Source: Shewanella yunxiaonensis (GTDB taxonomy: Bacteria; Pseudomonadota; Gammaproteobacteria; Enterobacterales; Shewanellaceae). From it: 64,000 bases of DNA. Made by a program: the position numbers and the translations under genes. This document shows positions 17,040-24,850 of this stretch, piece by piece (within the stretch, counting starts at the first letter, position 1; every line of letters begins with the position of its first letter). The stretch is from contig NZ_CP073587.1 of assembly GCF_018223345.1 (NCBI RefSeq), forward strand, positions 3,659,001 to 3,723,000, given 5' to 3'. The notes beneath the pieces are model-generated. The model was not told the DNA's origin. It made no database searches and was given only the letters and a program-made list of their open reading frames with translations.

Positions 17040-18716
17040 TTATCTCAGTTGCTTTTCTGGGTCGTTGAGGATCTCTTCAAACATATCCTTCACCCGGCAA
17101 TCACCACACATCTTCAGGCGTTCAATATTGGCACTAAACGCACTGTGGGTTCCGACCATCTCCAGCATCCGATGCACCATAGACTGGGTCGCAAATGGCG
17201 CGCCGCAACGAATACATTCGAACGGCGCTTCTTCTTTCAATGTCTGACGCTGCTGGCGATTCACCTTATCTAGGTTAATCGCAGGTTCAAGACTGATCAC
17301 TTTTTCTGGACAAGCGGCTTCACACAAACCACATTGCACGCAATCCTGTTCGACAAAATACAGTGCCGGTTTATCACCACCATCCTGTAACGCTTGGGTC
17401 GGACAGGTCGCAACACATGACATACACAAGGTACAGTCATCCGTCTTTACCTTAACCCGGCCATAAGGCACGTTGCTCATAGGTAGCAACTGCTTTGCCT
17501 GTTTACCATGGTCATTCAGGTAATCCAGAGCCGCGAATAATGTGGCGCGCTTACTGTCAGCGGCGAATGTCGCTGGCACCATAACCGGCCAGCTCAAGCT
17601 GCTATCAAGTATAGGCCACAGATCTGCAAGATCCTGCTCACCAATCAAAGAGATACGTTGTGGCTGACCAATTTCTTGCAACAGCGTATTGGCAAGCTGC
17701 AGCTCGCCTTGCAACATCTGGGTTAGACTGGGAGCCGTGGCGGTGGTATTGAAAATCAGTACCTGACGCGCCCCCCAGGCCAGCGCCGCGAACCAGTGGT
17801 CCATACCAGCAACGGTGATTTCCTCAAGCTCTACCGCCAATACATCACCAGGCAGCTCATCGGTGATTAATGCTGCACCTTGCGCTGCATCATGAAACAG
17901 AATCACCGGTGCGGTACCCGATTTCTCGATAAAACGATTGATCAGCTTATTCAGGTAGGAATGCAGGGCTTGTGGGGTTGGCAGGTCGTAAGTCAGTGCC
18001 CCAGTAGGACAAGCATTACTACAACTGCCAGCACCGTGACACAGGTACGGGTCTACGGCTATCTGCTGGTCAACACTTTTAATCGCGTCCGCAGGACAGA
18101 AATTCAGACAACGATTACAGCCATTGATGCCGTTGCGGTAATGGGCGCAGATATCCGCATTGATTTTCACATAACGCGGCTTATCAAACTGTCCCACCAT
18201 CTGTGGCAATTCTTCTAACGCCTGCGCGAGTTTTTCGGGATCCTGACCGACATAAAAATAGCCAGGGGGCAGCATTTCCAACTGAATGAGTGGTGTCTGG
18301 CTTAAATCGAGAATCAGATCAAAATGCGCCTTGCGTAGGGCAATTTTGCTTAACTCAGCGACACCCTCGTTATGTTCAACAGTGACCTGAAACTGCCCCA
18401 AAAACCCTTTTACAGACATGATTTTGTTGTAATAGGTTTCTACATCTTCGGCGGCCGCCATCACTTTTTCCAGATGGGCTTCATCCTGACTGGTGATCGG
18501 CTCATTGGCTAAAATGACCCTGCCAGCCATACCGGACAATTTGTCCGCGGCCAGTCTGGCAAGATCCTCAGGCCCAATCACCAACACACTCCCCTCTGTG
18601 GTGTAACTGACGGTGGGCGGGATTAGGTTTTGCAGAATACGAGTCTGCTGTTTTACCTCATTACGCACCTGCCGCAGCGCTTGCTGGGCGGGGCTGTTGC
18701 TCACACTATTGCTCAC
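17040..18716 (-). CDS. large 4Fe-4S polyferredoxin, formate dehydrogenase accessory
   Basis: 558 aa soluble protein with several ferredoxin motifs: CNRCLNFCP and CHGAGSCSNACP near residue 200-235, CTLCMSCVATCP near 430, CVQCGLCEAACP near 460 and a final zinc-finger-like set CIRCGAPF with CGDC. At least four Fe-S clusters are expected. The central part has no motif that I recognise. It sits between DUF3306 and the TorD-like gene in the formate dehydrogenase region, which suggests a role in electron transfer or enzyme maturation. No signal peptide, so cytoplasmic. Confidence 0.8.
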   Translation of the reverse strand: MSNSVSNSPAQQALRQVRNEVKQQTRILQNLIPPTVSYTTEGSVLVIGPEDLARLAADKLSGMAGRVILANEPITSQDEAHLEKVMAAAEDVETYYNKIMSVKGFLGQFQVTVEHNEGVAELSKIALRKAHFDLILDLSQTPLIQLEMLPPGYFYVGQDPEKLAQALEELPQMVGQFDKPRYVKINADICAHYRNGINGCNRCLNFCPADAIKSVDQQIAVDPYLCHGAGSCSNACPTGALTYDLPTPQALHSYLNKLINRFIEKSGTAPVILFHDAAQGAALITDELPGDVLAVELEEITVAGMDHWFAALAWGARQVLIFNTTATAPSLTQMLQGELQLANTLLQEIGQPQRISLIGEQDLADLWPILDSSLSWPVMVPATFAADSKRATLFAALDYLNDHGKQAKQLLPMSNVPYGRVKVKTDDCTLCMSCVATCPTQALQDGGDKPALYFVEQDCVQCGLCEAACPEKVISLEPAINLDKVNRQQRQTLKEEAPFECIRCGAPFATQSMVHRMLEMVGTHSAFSANIERLKMCGDCRVKDMFEEILNDPEKQLR

Positions 18717-18829
18717 TTTGCGTTCCTGAACAGGTATTTGGCTGTGGTGATTGTTAGTATCTCTATGCTTTTCTTATTGATTTATAAACTTTTCCACAAC
18801 CTGATTTATTGAAACTATCAGCAATTCAC

Positions 18830-18847
18830 ATACCATAATTATGGTAT
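18830..18847. promoter_or_regulatory. perfect 18-base palindrome, candidate operator
   Basis: ATACCATAATTATGGTAT reads the same on both strands. It lies 114-131 bases before the polyferredoxin gene and just after the DUF3306 stop. No T-run, so it looks more like a protein-binding site than a terminator. Confidence 0.5.
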
Positions 18848-18868
18848 TTGGATACTGCTAAACTGACG

Positions 18869-19492
18869 TCAAACAACTCTTTTGTCCGAGGTTTGCACTA
18901 CAGATGCGGCATTTTGGCTATCTGCCGTCAAGCGCTCGTCCAAATTGTCCGCCAAGTGCTCTTCTGCTGGCGGTTGTGTTAATACTTCACTGTTAACTGC
19001 TGGCGCATCGGCTAGTTCGGTGACCGCATCCTTTACTGCATCCTCAGTCTTTTCAAGCAAATGACGAAAGACCTTTTTGGCCAACTGGCTGGATACTTCA
19101 GCACTCAGCGTCGGCTGACAACTGTAATCCAGCGCATATTCCATCATGCCATCAATTTCGCTGAAATGCGGCTGTTTCCATAATGCACGCAATGCATTTT
19201 TCTTCACATCGGGATCAACATTATTTGCCATAAAGCTGGCAAAACTGCCGCCGATTTCAATGCTATCCGGATCGGGTAAATCGTCCGCAGTCAGCAGCGA
19301 GTCAGTGTCGGTAGCACTCGCTGGCACATTTTGTGCTGCCACCGATATCGCTGTTTCGGTTTCCGCAGTGACCGAAGATGCAATAACCTCGTCGTCCACC
19401 ACAATTTCTGGCTCATCGGGAATATCCGTACCTTGCTGGGCCTGCTGCTTGCGCTGGGCCCATCGGCTGAGAAAACTGCGCTCTTCCGCCAT
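18869..19492 (-). CDS. DUF3306 protein
   Basis: 207 aa. The N-terminus EERSFLSRWAQRKQQ is the DUF3306 signature; the rest is acidic and low in complexity apart from a helical core (residues 75-145). Function unknown. The ATG at 19492 shares one base with the TGA stop of the DUF3305 gene, so translation is coupled. The pair is typical of formate dehydrogenase regions, which suggests an assembly or electron-transfer accessory role, but nothing in the sequence shows a catalytic site. Confidence 0.75.
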   Translation of the reverse strand: MAEERSFLSRWAQRKQQAQQGTDIPDEPEIVVDDEVIASSVTAETETAISVAAQNVPASATDTDSLLTADDLPDPDSIEIGGSFASFMANNVDPDVKKNALRALWKQPHFSEIDGMMEYALDYSCQPTLSAEVSSQLAKKVFRHLLEKTEDAVKDAVTELADAPAVNSEVLTQPPAEEHLADNLDERLTADSQNAASVVQTSDKRVV

Positions 19493-19947
19493 CAATGCCT
19501 CCGCTGTTCTTCGGCCACTTCCTTACGGCGATTCACATGTTTACGACGATGAGCAGAGATTTCCACTTCTCCATGCTCAGAGATAAATGCCTCAATCCAG
19601 CACGCGATCGCTTCGGGCATCGGCAGATTCAGCACTGGGGTATCACCTTCAAGACAACCTGCAGCCACATTCTGATCTGCTGAAATCGCGGCGGGTACCC
19701 AGGTGCCATCTTCCAACTCATCGCACACCACATAGAGCATGGGATTATCCATATCGAGATTCAGTCGATAGCTGGCGCGTTCATCAAGAAACAGTTCCAG
19801 TAACACCAGGGTGGCTCCGGCGGGGGCTTCGTGAGTACCGGGCACCACTTGATCAAGTTCCCAGCTTTCCGACAACCAGCGCCCAATTTGCTTTTCCACC
19901 TTTTTCAGTGAAACGTACATGGGCCATACGCTTTGAGTATGCTGCAT
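19492..19947 (-). CDS. DUF3305 protein
   Basis: 151 aa, DUF3305 family (WPMYVSLKKVEKQIGRW near the N-terminus). Small, soluble, no signal peptide or metal motif. Function unknown. First gene of the minus-strand accessory run DUF3305-DUF3306-polyferredoxin-torD. GGGAGGAAG provides the ribosome site. Divergent from fdhD across a 265-base control region with an FNR-like box. Confidence 0.75.
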   Translation of the reverse strand: MQHTQSVWPMYVSLKKVEKQIGRWLSESWELDQVVPGTHEAPAGATLVLLELFLDERASYRLNLDMDNPMLYVVCDELEDGTWVPAAISADQNVAAGCLEGDTPVLNLPMPEAIACWIEAFISEHGEVEISAHRRKHVNRRKEVAEEQRRH

Positions 19948-19958
19948 AAGGATTCTTC

Positions 19959-20127
19959 CTCCCGAGTCATTATTTTCGGGTTACAGGGTTAACGATAGGC
20001 TCATGCAAAAAATAAACCAAACGCATAATCGAAATATTTTTTGATAGCGGTCAAGTATTCTGGCCAGGGTAACGGACAATATGTCGCACCTCGAATGACA
20101 CTTTGCACAATATACGCTCCCGAGTCA
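19959..20127. promoter_or_regulatory. two copies of CTCCCGAGTCA in the fdhD/DUF3305 control region
   Basis: The 11-base sequence CTCCCGAGTCA is found exactly at 19959-19969 and again at 20117-20127, same orientation, 158 bases apart, with the FNR-like box between. The left copy overlaps the DUF3305 ribosome site. A repeat this exact in so short a region suggests an operator pair. Confidence 0.45.
20041..20054. promoter_or_regulatory. FNR/EtrA-type box
   Basis: TTGATAGCGGTCAA matches the FNR consensus TTGAT-N4-ATCAA at nine of ten defined positions. It lies 93 bases from the DUF3305 start and 158 bases from the fdhD start, so it could give anaerobic control in either direction. Confidence 0.6.
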
Positions 20128-20212
20128 CGGAGCATTGGCGTGGATCACGCATTTATACGTTCGGTTCTGAGCGGGTATGATTATTGCTATCATCTGAGTC
20201 TTAATTTTTTGC

Positions 20213-21076
20213 ATGAGTCCGATCATGACCCAAGCCAAATTGCATTTGATAAAAACCGCCGCCGAAGTACCGCTGACAATCAATGTCACCGCCGTCGATG
20301 AAACTGGCACAGTACAACAGAAATCGGTGGCTTGTGAGCGCCCACTTACTGTGTATCTTAACTGGCGACCGATTGTCACGCTGATGACCTTGGGTGCCCG
20401 ACCAGAGTCATTGGCATTGGGTTACCTGAAAAATCAGGGATTCATCAAAGATATCAAGCAACTGGAATCTGTCATCGTCGATTGGGATGTCAACTCTGCC
20501 GCGGTCATTACGCAAGAGCAAACCACAGATCTGGATGCCAAGCTGGCTGAAAAGACGGTCACAACCGGGTGTGGTCAAGGGACGGTGTTTGGTGGATTTA
20601 TGGAGGGGCTGGACGATATCAGCTTGCCGCAACCCCACTTAAAGCAAAGCATGATCTATAGCCTGTTACGCAATATCAGCCAGTATAACGACACCTACAA
20701 AAATGCCGGAGCAGTGCACGGTTGTGGCTTGTGTGAAGGTGATGTCATTAACTCCTTCGTGGAAGATGTCGGCCGTCATAATGCAGTCGATACCCTGGCA
20801 GGCGAGATGTGGCTGCAACAACAAGGTGGTGGCAATATGATTTTCTATACCACTGGCCGATTGACCTCAGAAATGGTTATTAAAGTCGCCAAAATGGGCA
20901 TTCCAGTATTGCTGTCCCGCAGTGGCGTCACCCAAATGGGGTTAGAGTTAGCACAAAAGCTTGGGATCACTATGATTGCACGTGCCAAGGGACGGCATTT
21001 TTTGGTATATCATGGCGCTGACAATATCGACTTTGATGAACCCCAAGCCGTTAACCTTAAGGTTTCGCAGGAGTAG
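20213..21076 (+). CDS. fdhD: FdhD, sulfurtransferase for formate dehydrogenase
   Basis: 287 aa. FdhD moves sulfur from the cysteine desulfurase IscS to the Mo/W cofactor of formate dehydrogenase. The family signature EDVGRHNAVD is at residues 184-193. The loop that in E. coli carries the essential CxxC here reads C120-G-Q-G, so only the first cysteine remains; a new CGLC pair lies at 171-174. The first ATG (20213) has no strong ribosome site, and a second ATG four codons later is possible. The regulator gene starts two bases after its stop. Confidence 0.9.
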   Translation: MSPIMTQAKLHLIKTAAEVPLTINVTAVDETGTVQQKSVACERPLTVYLNWRPIVTLMTLGARPESLALGYLKNQGFIKDIKQLESVIVDWDVNSAAVITQEQTTDLDAKLAEKTVTTGCGQGTVFGGFMEGLDDISLPQPHLKQSMIYSLLRNISQYNDTYKNAGAVHGCGLCEGDVINSFVEDVGRHNAVDTLAGEMWLQQQGGGNMIFYTTGRLTSEMVIKVAKMGIPVLLSRSGVTQMGLELAQKLGITMIARAKGRHFLVYHGADNIDFDEPQAVNLKVSQE

Positions 21077-21078
21077 CA

Positions 21079-21984
21079 ATGACCGAACCCAGTGAACTGG
21101 TATACATGAGTGCCAAGCAGGTAGCTGAATATCTCGATCTCAATGAGAAAAAAGTCTACGCCATGGCCAATGACCGGATGCTGCCAGCCACCAAAATCAC
21201 TGGCAAATGGCTATTCCCCAAAATCCTGATCGACCGCTGGCTGATGGATTCCTGCCATAGCGGCATGTTATCTGACCGACTGCTGATCACCGGCAGCGAC
21301 GATCCACTATTATCAATGCAAGTGGCCCGGTTGATGGCAGAAGTCGGCAGTCGGGAGCTGATCAGTTACAGCGCTACGGGTTCGCGGTTGGGACTGGAGC
21401 TTTTATCTAAAGGCTATGCAGATGTTTGTACCCTGCATTGGGGCAGCGCTGAAGAACGGAATGTGCGCCATACCGCCTTGTTGAAAGGCTATCCGAATCA
21501 TCAGCAGTGGATTATGGTGCACGGCTATAACCGGCAACAAGGGCTGATCGTCCGCCCGGAACTGCATCATCTGTGTCAGGAAGAGGATAAAGTCATTGAC
21601 CTGCCGTGGCGCTGGGTTAATCGTCAGGGTGGTGCTGGCAGCCAACAACATCTTGAACACTGGCTATTGAAACGCGGCGGCAGTATCAAGGATTTGAACA
21701 TAGTGCTGACGGCCTATAGCGAACGCGAATTAGCAGGCTATCTGGCACGTGGGGATGCCGACATCGGTTTTGGTTGTCAGGCGGTCGCAATGGAAAGTGG
21801 TTTAGGCTTTGTGCCACTGGTAACCGAATCCTTTGATTTCGTGATGCCACAGGGCATCTATTTCCGCCGTCAATTACAGCAGCTATTCAAGTCGTTGTCT
21901 GGCGCAGCGGCCAGGCAGATGGCAGCGATGCTGGGCGGCTATGATCTGACCGACTGTGGTCAGTTATTGTGGAGTCCGCAGTAA
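21079..21984 (+). CDS. HTH (excisionase-type) regulator with periplasmic-binding-like sensor domain
   Basis: 301 aa. Residues 9-55 form an excisionase/MerR-like helix-turn-helix (MSAKQVAEYLDLNEKKVYAM). The rest resembles the PBP-like domain related to molybdate-binding proteins (two-lobe fold; GYADVCTLHWG and ARGDADIGFG are typical). No signal peptide, so it would sense a cytoplasmic ligand. Two bases after fdhD with GGAGT as ribosome site, so a coupled operon. Location among formate dehydrogenase genes points to molybdate/tungstate or cofactor sensing; this is inference. Confidence 0.75.
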   Translation: MTEPSELVYMSAKQVAEYLDLNEKKVYAMANDRMLPATKITGKWLFPKILIDRWLMDSCHSGMLSDRLLITGSDDPLLSMQVARLMAEVGSRELISYSATGSRLGLELLSKGYADVCTLHWGSAEERNVRHTALLKGYPNHQQWIMVHGYNRQQGLIVRPELHHLCQEEDKVIDLPWRWVNRQGGAGSQQHLEHWLLKRGGSIKDLNIVLTAYSERELAGYLARGDADIGFGCQAVAMESGLGFVPLVTESFDFVMPQGIYFRRQLQQLFKSLSGAAARQMAAMLGGYDLTDCGQLLWSPQ

Positions 21985-21997
21985 CACTGATCAGATT

Positions 21998-22021
21998 AAA
22001 AAAGCCCGCAACCGCGGGCTT
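21998..22021. terminator. terminator stem after the regulator gene (T-tract missing on the right)
   Basis: Arms AAGCCCGC / GCGGGCTT (22002-22009, 22014-22021) with an A-run on the left, giving a good terminator for minus-strand transcripts. On the plus side the expected T-run is absent, replaced by the end of the insertion sequence; five T resume at 23335-23339. Confidence 0.7.
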
Positions 22022-22088
22022 AATGTGATGGTCCGCCTCCCTTCTCAGCGACTATGCTGAGATTAGGCTAGACAGGAGGTAGACCATC

Positions 22089-23120
22089 ATGTTTATTCAA
22101 GTACTCGGTATCGATTTAGGCAAGTCAAACTTTCATCTTGTAGGCCATGACCGTGCAGGTAAAACGGTTGTGCGTAAGAAGCTTTCCCGCAAACAACTCA
22201 TTCTTTTTCTTCAGCAACTACCACCTACCACTATCGCTTTTGAAGCTTGTGGTGGTGCACATTGGCTTGGACGTCTTTGTCAGCAGTTTGAGCATCACGT
22301 CAAACTCATTCCACCGCAGTATGTAAAACCTTACGTCAAAGGTAACAAGAACGACTTTATTGATGCCGATGCGATAGCTGAAGCTGCCGGACGGCCATCG
22401 ATGCGCTTTGTCGCGGTAAAAACAGAAGCGGCACAGATGATGTCAGCGATTCATCGCGTGCGACAAGGCTATATCAAAGAGCGCACAGCTTGTATGTCAC
22501 GCATTGGGGCGTTGTTATTGGAATTTGGTGTCAGTCTGCCAAGAGACCATAGCGTCATGAAGCGTTTATTCCTGTGGTTGGCAGAGCATGCTGAAAAACT
22601 GCCAGCGCAGTTCATCGCTGAACTTGCAGGGCTTCATTCGCATTATGATGACCTCTCAGCGCGGATTGCCGAGCAAGACATCAAGCTTAAGCAACAACTG
22701 GCTACGCACGGTGATGCACAGTTATTGAAGTCGATACCGGGCATTGGTGACATCACGGCTTCTCAATGTGTAGCAGAGTTAGGTAATGCTGCGCAATTCA
22801 AAAATGGGCGCGATTTAGCAGCTTGGCTGGGGTTAGTGCCTCATCAACACTCCTCCGGAGGTAAGCCGCGATTACTCGGGATTAGCAAGCGCGGGAATAA
22901 GCACTTACGTACGCTGCTCATCCATGGCGCGCGTGCGATTTTAGCCAGGCCAGAGACATCTGGAGCAGTCTTTGGTGAATGGTTGATAAAGCTGAGGGCT
23001 ACGAAACCGTTTAATGTAGTCTGCGTGGCACTGGCCAATAAACTGGCGAGAATTGTATGGTCAGTATTAAGAAGTAAAGAAGCGTTTAATGCAGCAAAGC
23101 TGCAACATGAGTTTGCATGA
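22089..23120 (+). CDS. IS110/IS1111 family transposase
   Basis: 343 aa, full length. The DEDD RuvC-like domain is intact: D9 (GIDLGK), E52 (FEACGG) and D89/D92 (NDFIDADAI). The C-terminal domain has the conserved Ser region HSSGGKPRLLGISKRG (Ser255/256) that supplies the nucleophile, and the IPGIG hairpin-helix motif near residue 216. No stops or frameshifts, so probably active. These enzymes use a guide RNA from the element's own non-coding end to choose donor and target DNA. Strong AGGAGG ribosome site. Confidence 0.93.
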   Translation: MFIQVLGIDLGKSNFHLVGHDRAGKTVVRKKLSRKQLILFLQQLPPTTIAFEACGGAHWLGRLCQQFEHHVKLIPPQYVKPYVKGNKNDFIDADAIAEAAGRPSMRFVAVKTEAAQMMSAIHRVRQGYIKERTACMSRIGALLLEFGVSLPRDHSVMKRLFLWLAEHAEKLPAQFIAELAGLHSHYDDLSARIAEQDIKLKQQLATHGDAQLLKSIPGIGDITASQCVAELGNAAQFKNGRDLAAWLGLVPHQHSSGGKPRLLGISKRGNKHLRTLLIHGARAILARPETSGAVFGEWLIKLRATKPFNVVCVALANKLARIVWSVLRSKEAFNAAKLQHEFA

Positions 23121-23319
23121 ATAGAGTGAAGATGACGAAAACGGTAGAACCACCGGAGTAAAACCTGACATAAAAAACAGCAGTAAAAATGCTTTGGGCT
23201 TTTTTGAGGATATTCCGGCGCGGAACTCATCGTGGAGCGGTAGGCGAGAGCCTCCAACAGAGACTCCGAATACATTAGCGCAGACCCACCTCGTTATTGA
23301 ATTTTATTCTTGCAACAAC
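23121..23319 (+). ncRNA. candidate IS1111 guide RNA (bridge/seekRNA) region
   Basis: Non-coding right end between the transposase stop and the right inverted repeat. IS1111-type elements encode their guide RNA here. Local pairing is visible, for example CCTCGTT (23289-23295) with AACGAGG (23317-23323), and GAGCGG / GAGAGCCTC-type arms near 23230-23255. Exact ends of the RNA and its guide loops cannot be set without structure prediction. Confidence 0.45.
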
Positions 23320-23340
23320 GAGGCGGACCATACATTTTTA

Positions 23341-24318
23341 TCAGTCAGGACGGGGTTTGCTCCGTCGCCACTGCTGACGGGCTTTATCGTTCAGGTAGCT
23401 CCAGGCCAGTATGCGAGTCTGCTTATTACCTTGCGTCATCGGCAATGTTTTCACAGTTGCCACCTGCTGTTGCTCAAGCAATTTATAGCATAATGGCAAA
23501 TTTTCAGACTTGGAAATCAACGAGGTAAACCACAAGACCTGTGCAGCATAGTGCTGACTTTCGGCAATCATCCGCCGTAAAAATCCGGCTTCACCACCGT
23601 CACACCACAATTCGTTTGCTTGACCACCAAAATTCAGCGACACCTTATGCGGCACTTTTTCACCACGATTGGTAGCAAGGTTGTGGAGCTTGCGTTGGCT
23701 ACCTTGTCTAGCCTCCGCCGCCGAGCGGTGAAAAGGCGGGTTACACATGGTGAAATCAAAGTGGTCTTCTGACTGAATGACCGCGTCGAAAATATGCTGC
23801 GACTGCGGCTGATGACGCAACCTTATCAACTTGGCCGCTTGGGAATTACGGTCGATGATGTGTTGCAGATGTTGTAGCGCCTGCGCATCAATATCGCTGC
23901 CAACAAATTGCCAGCCATAAATGGCACTGCCGAGTAACGGGTAAATACCGTTAGCCCCTGTGCCAATATCCAACCCTACGGTCTGTTGCCCTTGGGGAAT
24001 TTTGTGGCCATCGGCTAACAGATCGGCCAAATGATGCAAATAGTCTTCGCGACCAGGCACCGGCGGACACAAATAACCGGCCGGAATATCCCAGCCAACA
24101 ATGCCATAATGTTGTTTGAGCAAGGCGGCATTCAGTGCTTTAACCGCCTGAGGTTGGCTGAAATTGATCGATAGCTGGCCGTAAGCAGTAGTCAGCAAGT
24201 GTGATTTCAACGGCGGGTATTGCTTAGCCAGCGCGACAAAATCATATCCTTGTCGATGACGATTGCGCGGATGCAATCCCTTATCCCGCCGCAATACTGG
24301 CGATTTCGTTGGTATCAT
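23341..24318 (-). CDS. rlmF: 23S rRNA (adenine1618-N6)-methyltransferase
   Basis: 325 aa, RlmF/YbiN family. SAM-binding motif I is VGLDIGTGANGIYPLLG (about 113-129) and the catalytic N6-adenine motif is CNPPFH near residue 192. The N-terminus LHPRNRHRQGYDF is typical. Methylates A1618 of 23S rRNA. The FliL-like gene lies 9 bases upstream, so they are likely co-transcribed. The insertion sequence sits only a few bases beyond the stop codon. Confidence 0.92.
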   Translation of the reverse strand: MIPTKSPVLRRDKGLHPRNRHRQGYDFVALAKQYPPLKSHLLTTAYGQLSINFSQPQAVKALNAALLKQHYGIVGWDIPAGYLCPPVPGREDYLHHLADLLADGHKIPQGQQTVGLDIGTGANGIYPLLGSAIYGWQFVGSDIDAQALQHLQHIIDRNSQAAKLIRLRHQPQSQHIFDAVIQSEDHFDFTMCNPPFHRSAAEARQGSQRKLHNLATNRGEKVPHKVSLNFGGQANELWCDGGEAGFLRRMIAESQHYAAQVLWFTSLISKSENLPLCYKLLEQQQVATVKTLPMTQGNKQTRILAWSYLNDKARQQWRRSKPRPD

Positions 24319-24327
24319 TAACGGCGA

Positions 24328-24750
24328 TCAGTCGTAGAGATAGCTGGTAAACAACAGGTTGACCACCAACTCCTTGCCGGTTTCTTGCTGCAGCAAGCGG
24401 TTGACGGTGTCAAAACATTCTTTACGGATCTCTTCGCGGCCGGTGAGGGATTTCACCTTATCCTCAGTCTGATTCCCGAGAATTTCGACAATTGCCGACC
24501 TTAACAAAGGATCATGATGCTGGATCTCCAACAGGTCATCGGGATTTTTCACCATCAACTCAACACTGATGCGCACAAATCCTAATTTCTTGCGGTTAGA
24601 GATGTAGTTCGTGACGATTTCCGGCTCGAAACCGTAGTAAGCATAGTTGTCCTCAGTCGCTGCAGGTTGCTCTTTTTCAGTCTCTGCGGCATGCACTGGT
24701 AGCCACGCACCCATCATCGTCAATAATGCGAGTAACAGTAATTTTTTCAT
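24328..24750 (-). CDS. FliL-like exported protein
   Basis: 140 aa with a signal peptide (MKKLLLLALLTMMGAWLPVHA) and a FliL-type domain (FVRISVELMVKNPDDLLEIQHHDPLLRSAIVEIL, seen here in pieces; then ECFDTVNRLLQ). FliL proteins are basal-body associated and control flagellar motor output, but this one has a cleavable-looking signal and no flagellar neighbours, so its partner is uncertain. AGGAGTG ribosome site. Divergent from ubiC. Confidence 0.8.
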   Translation of the reverse strand: MKKLLLLALLTMMGAWLPVHAAETEKEQPAATEDNYAYYGFEPEIVTNYISNRKKLGFVRISVELMVKNPDDLLEIQHHDPLLRSAIVEILGNQTEDKVKSLTGREEIRKECFDTVNRLLQQETGKELVVNLLFTSYLYD

Positions 24751-24850
24751 GGGATGGCATCACTCCTGTTGGCGACTGCAAGTTCCCCGGTTTAGCCTGA
24801 GCACCAGTCGTGCTAGACTCCGTCAGTCTACCTATTGTATCGGCTAACTG

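Larger units (their letters stand above)
22022..23336 (+). mobile_element. IS110 family (IS1111-type) insertion sequence
   Basis: About 1.3 kb. Inverted repeats ATGGTCCGCCTC (22028-22039) and GAGGCGGACCAT (23320-23331) match at all 12 bases; outside them AATGT (22022-22026) and ACATT (23332-23336) also pair, with one extra base on the left. A single transposase gene follows a short left leader (50 bases) and leaves about 200 non-coding bases on the right, the IS1111 layout. Some outer bases may belong to the target. It lies between the terminator stem after the regulator gene and the rlmF stop codon. Confidence 0.85.
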
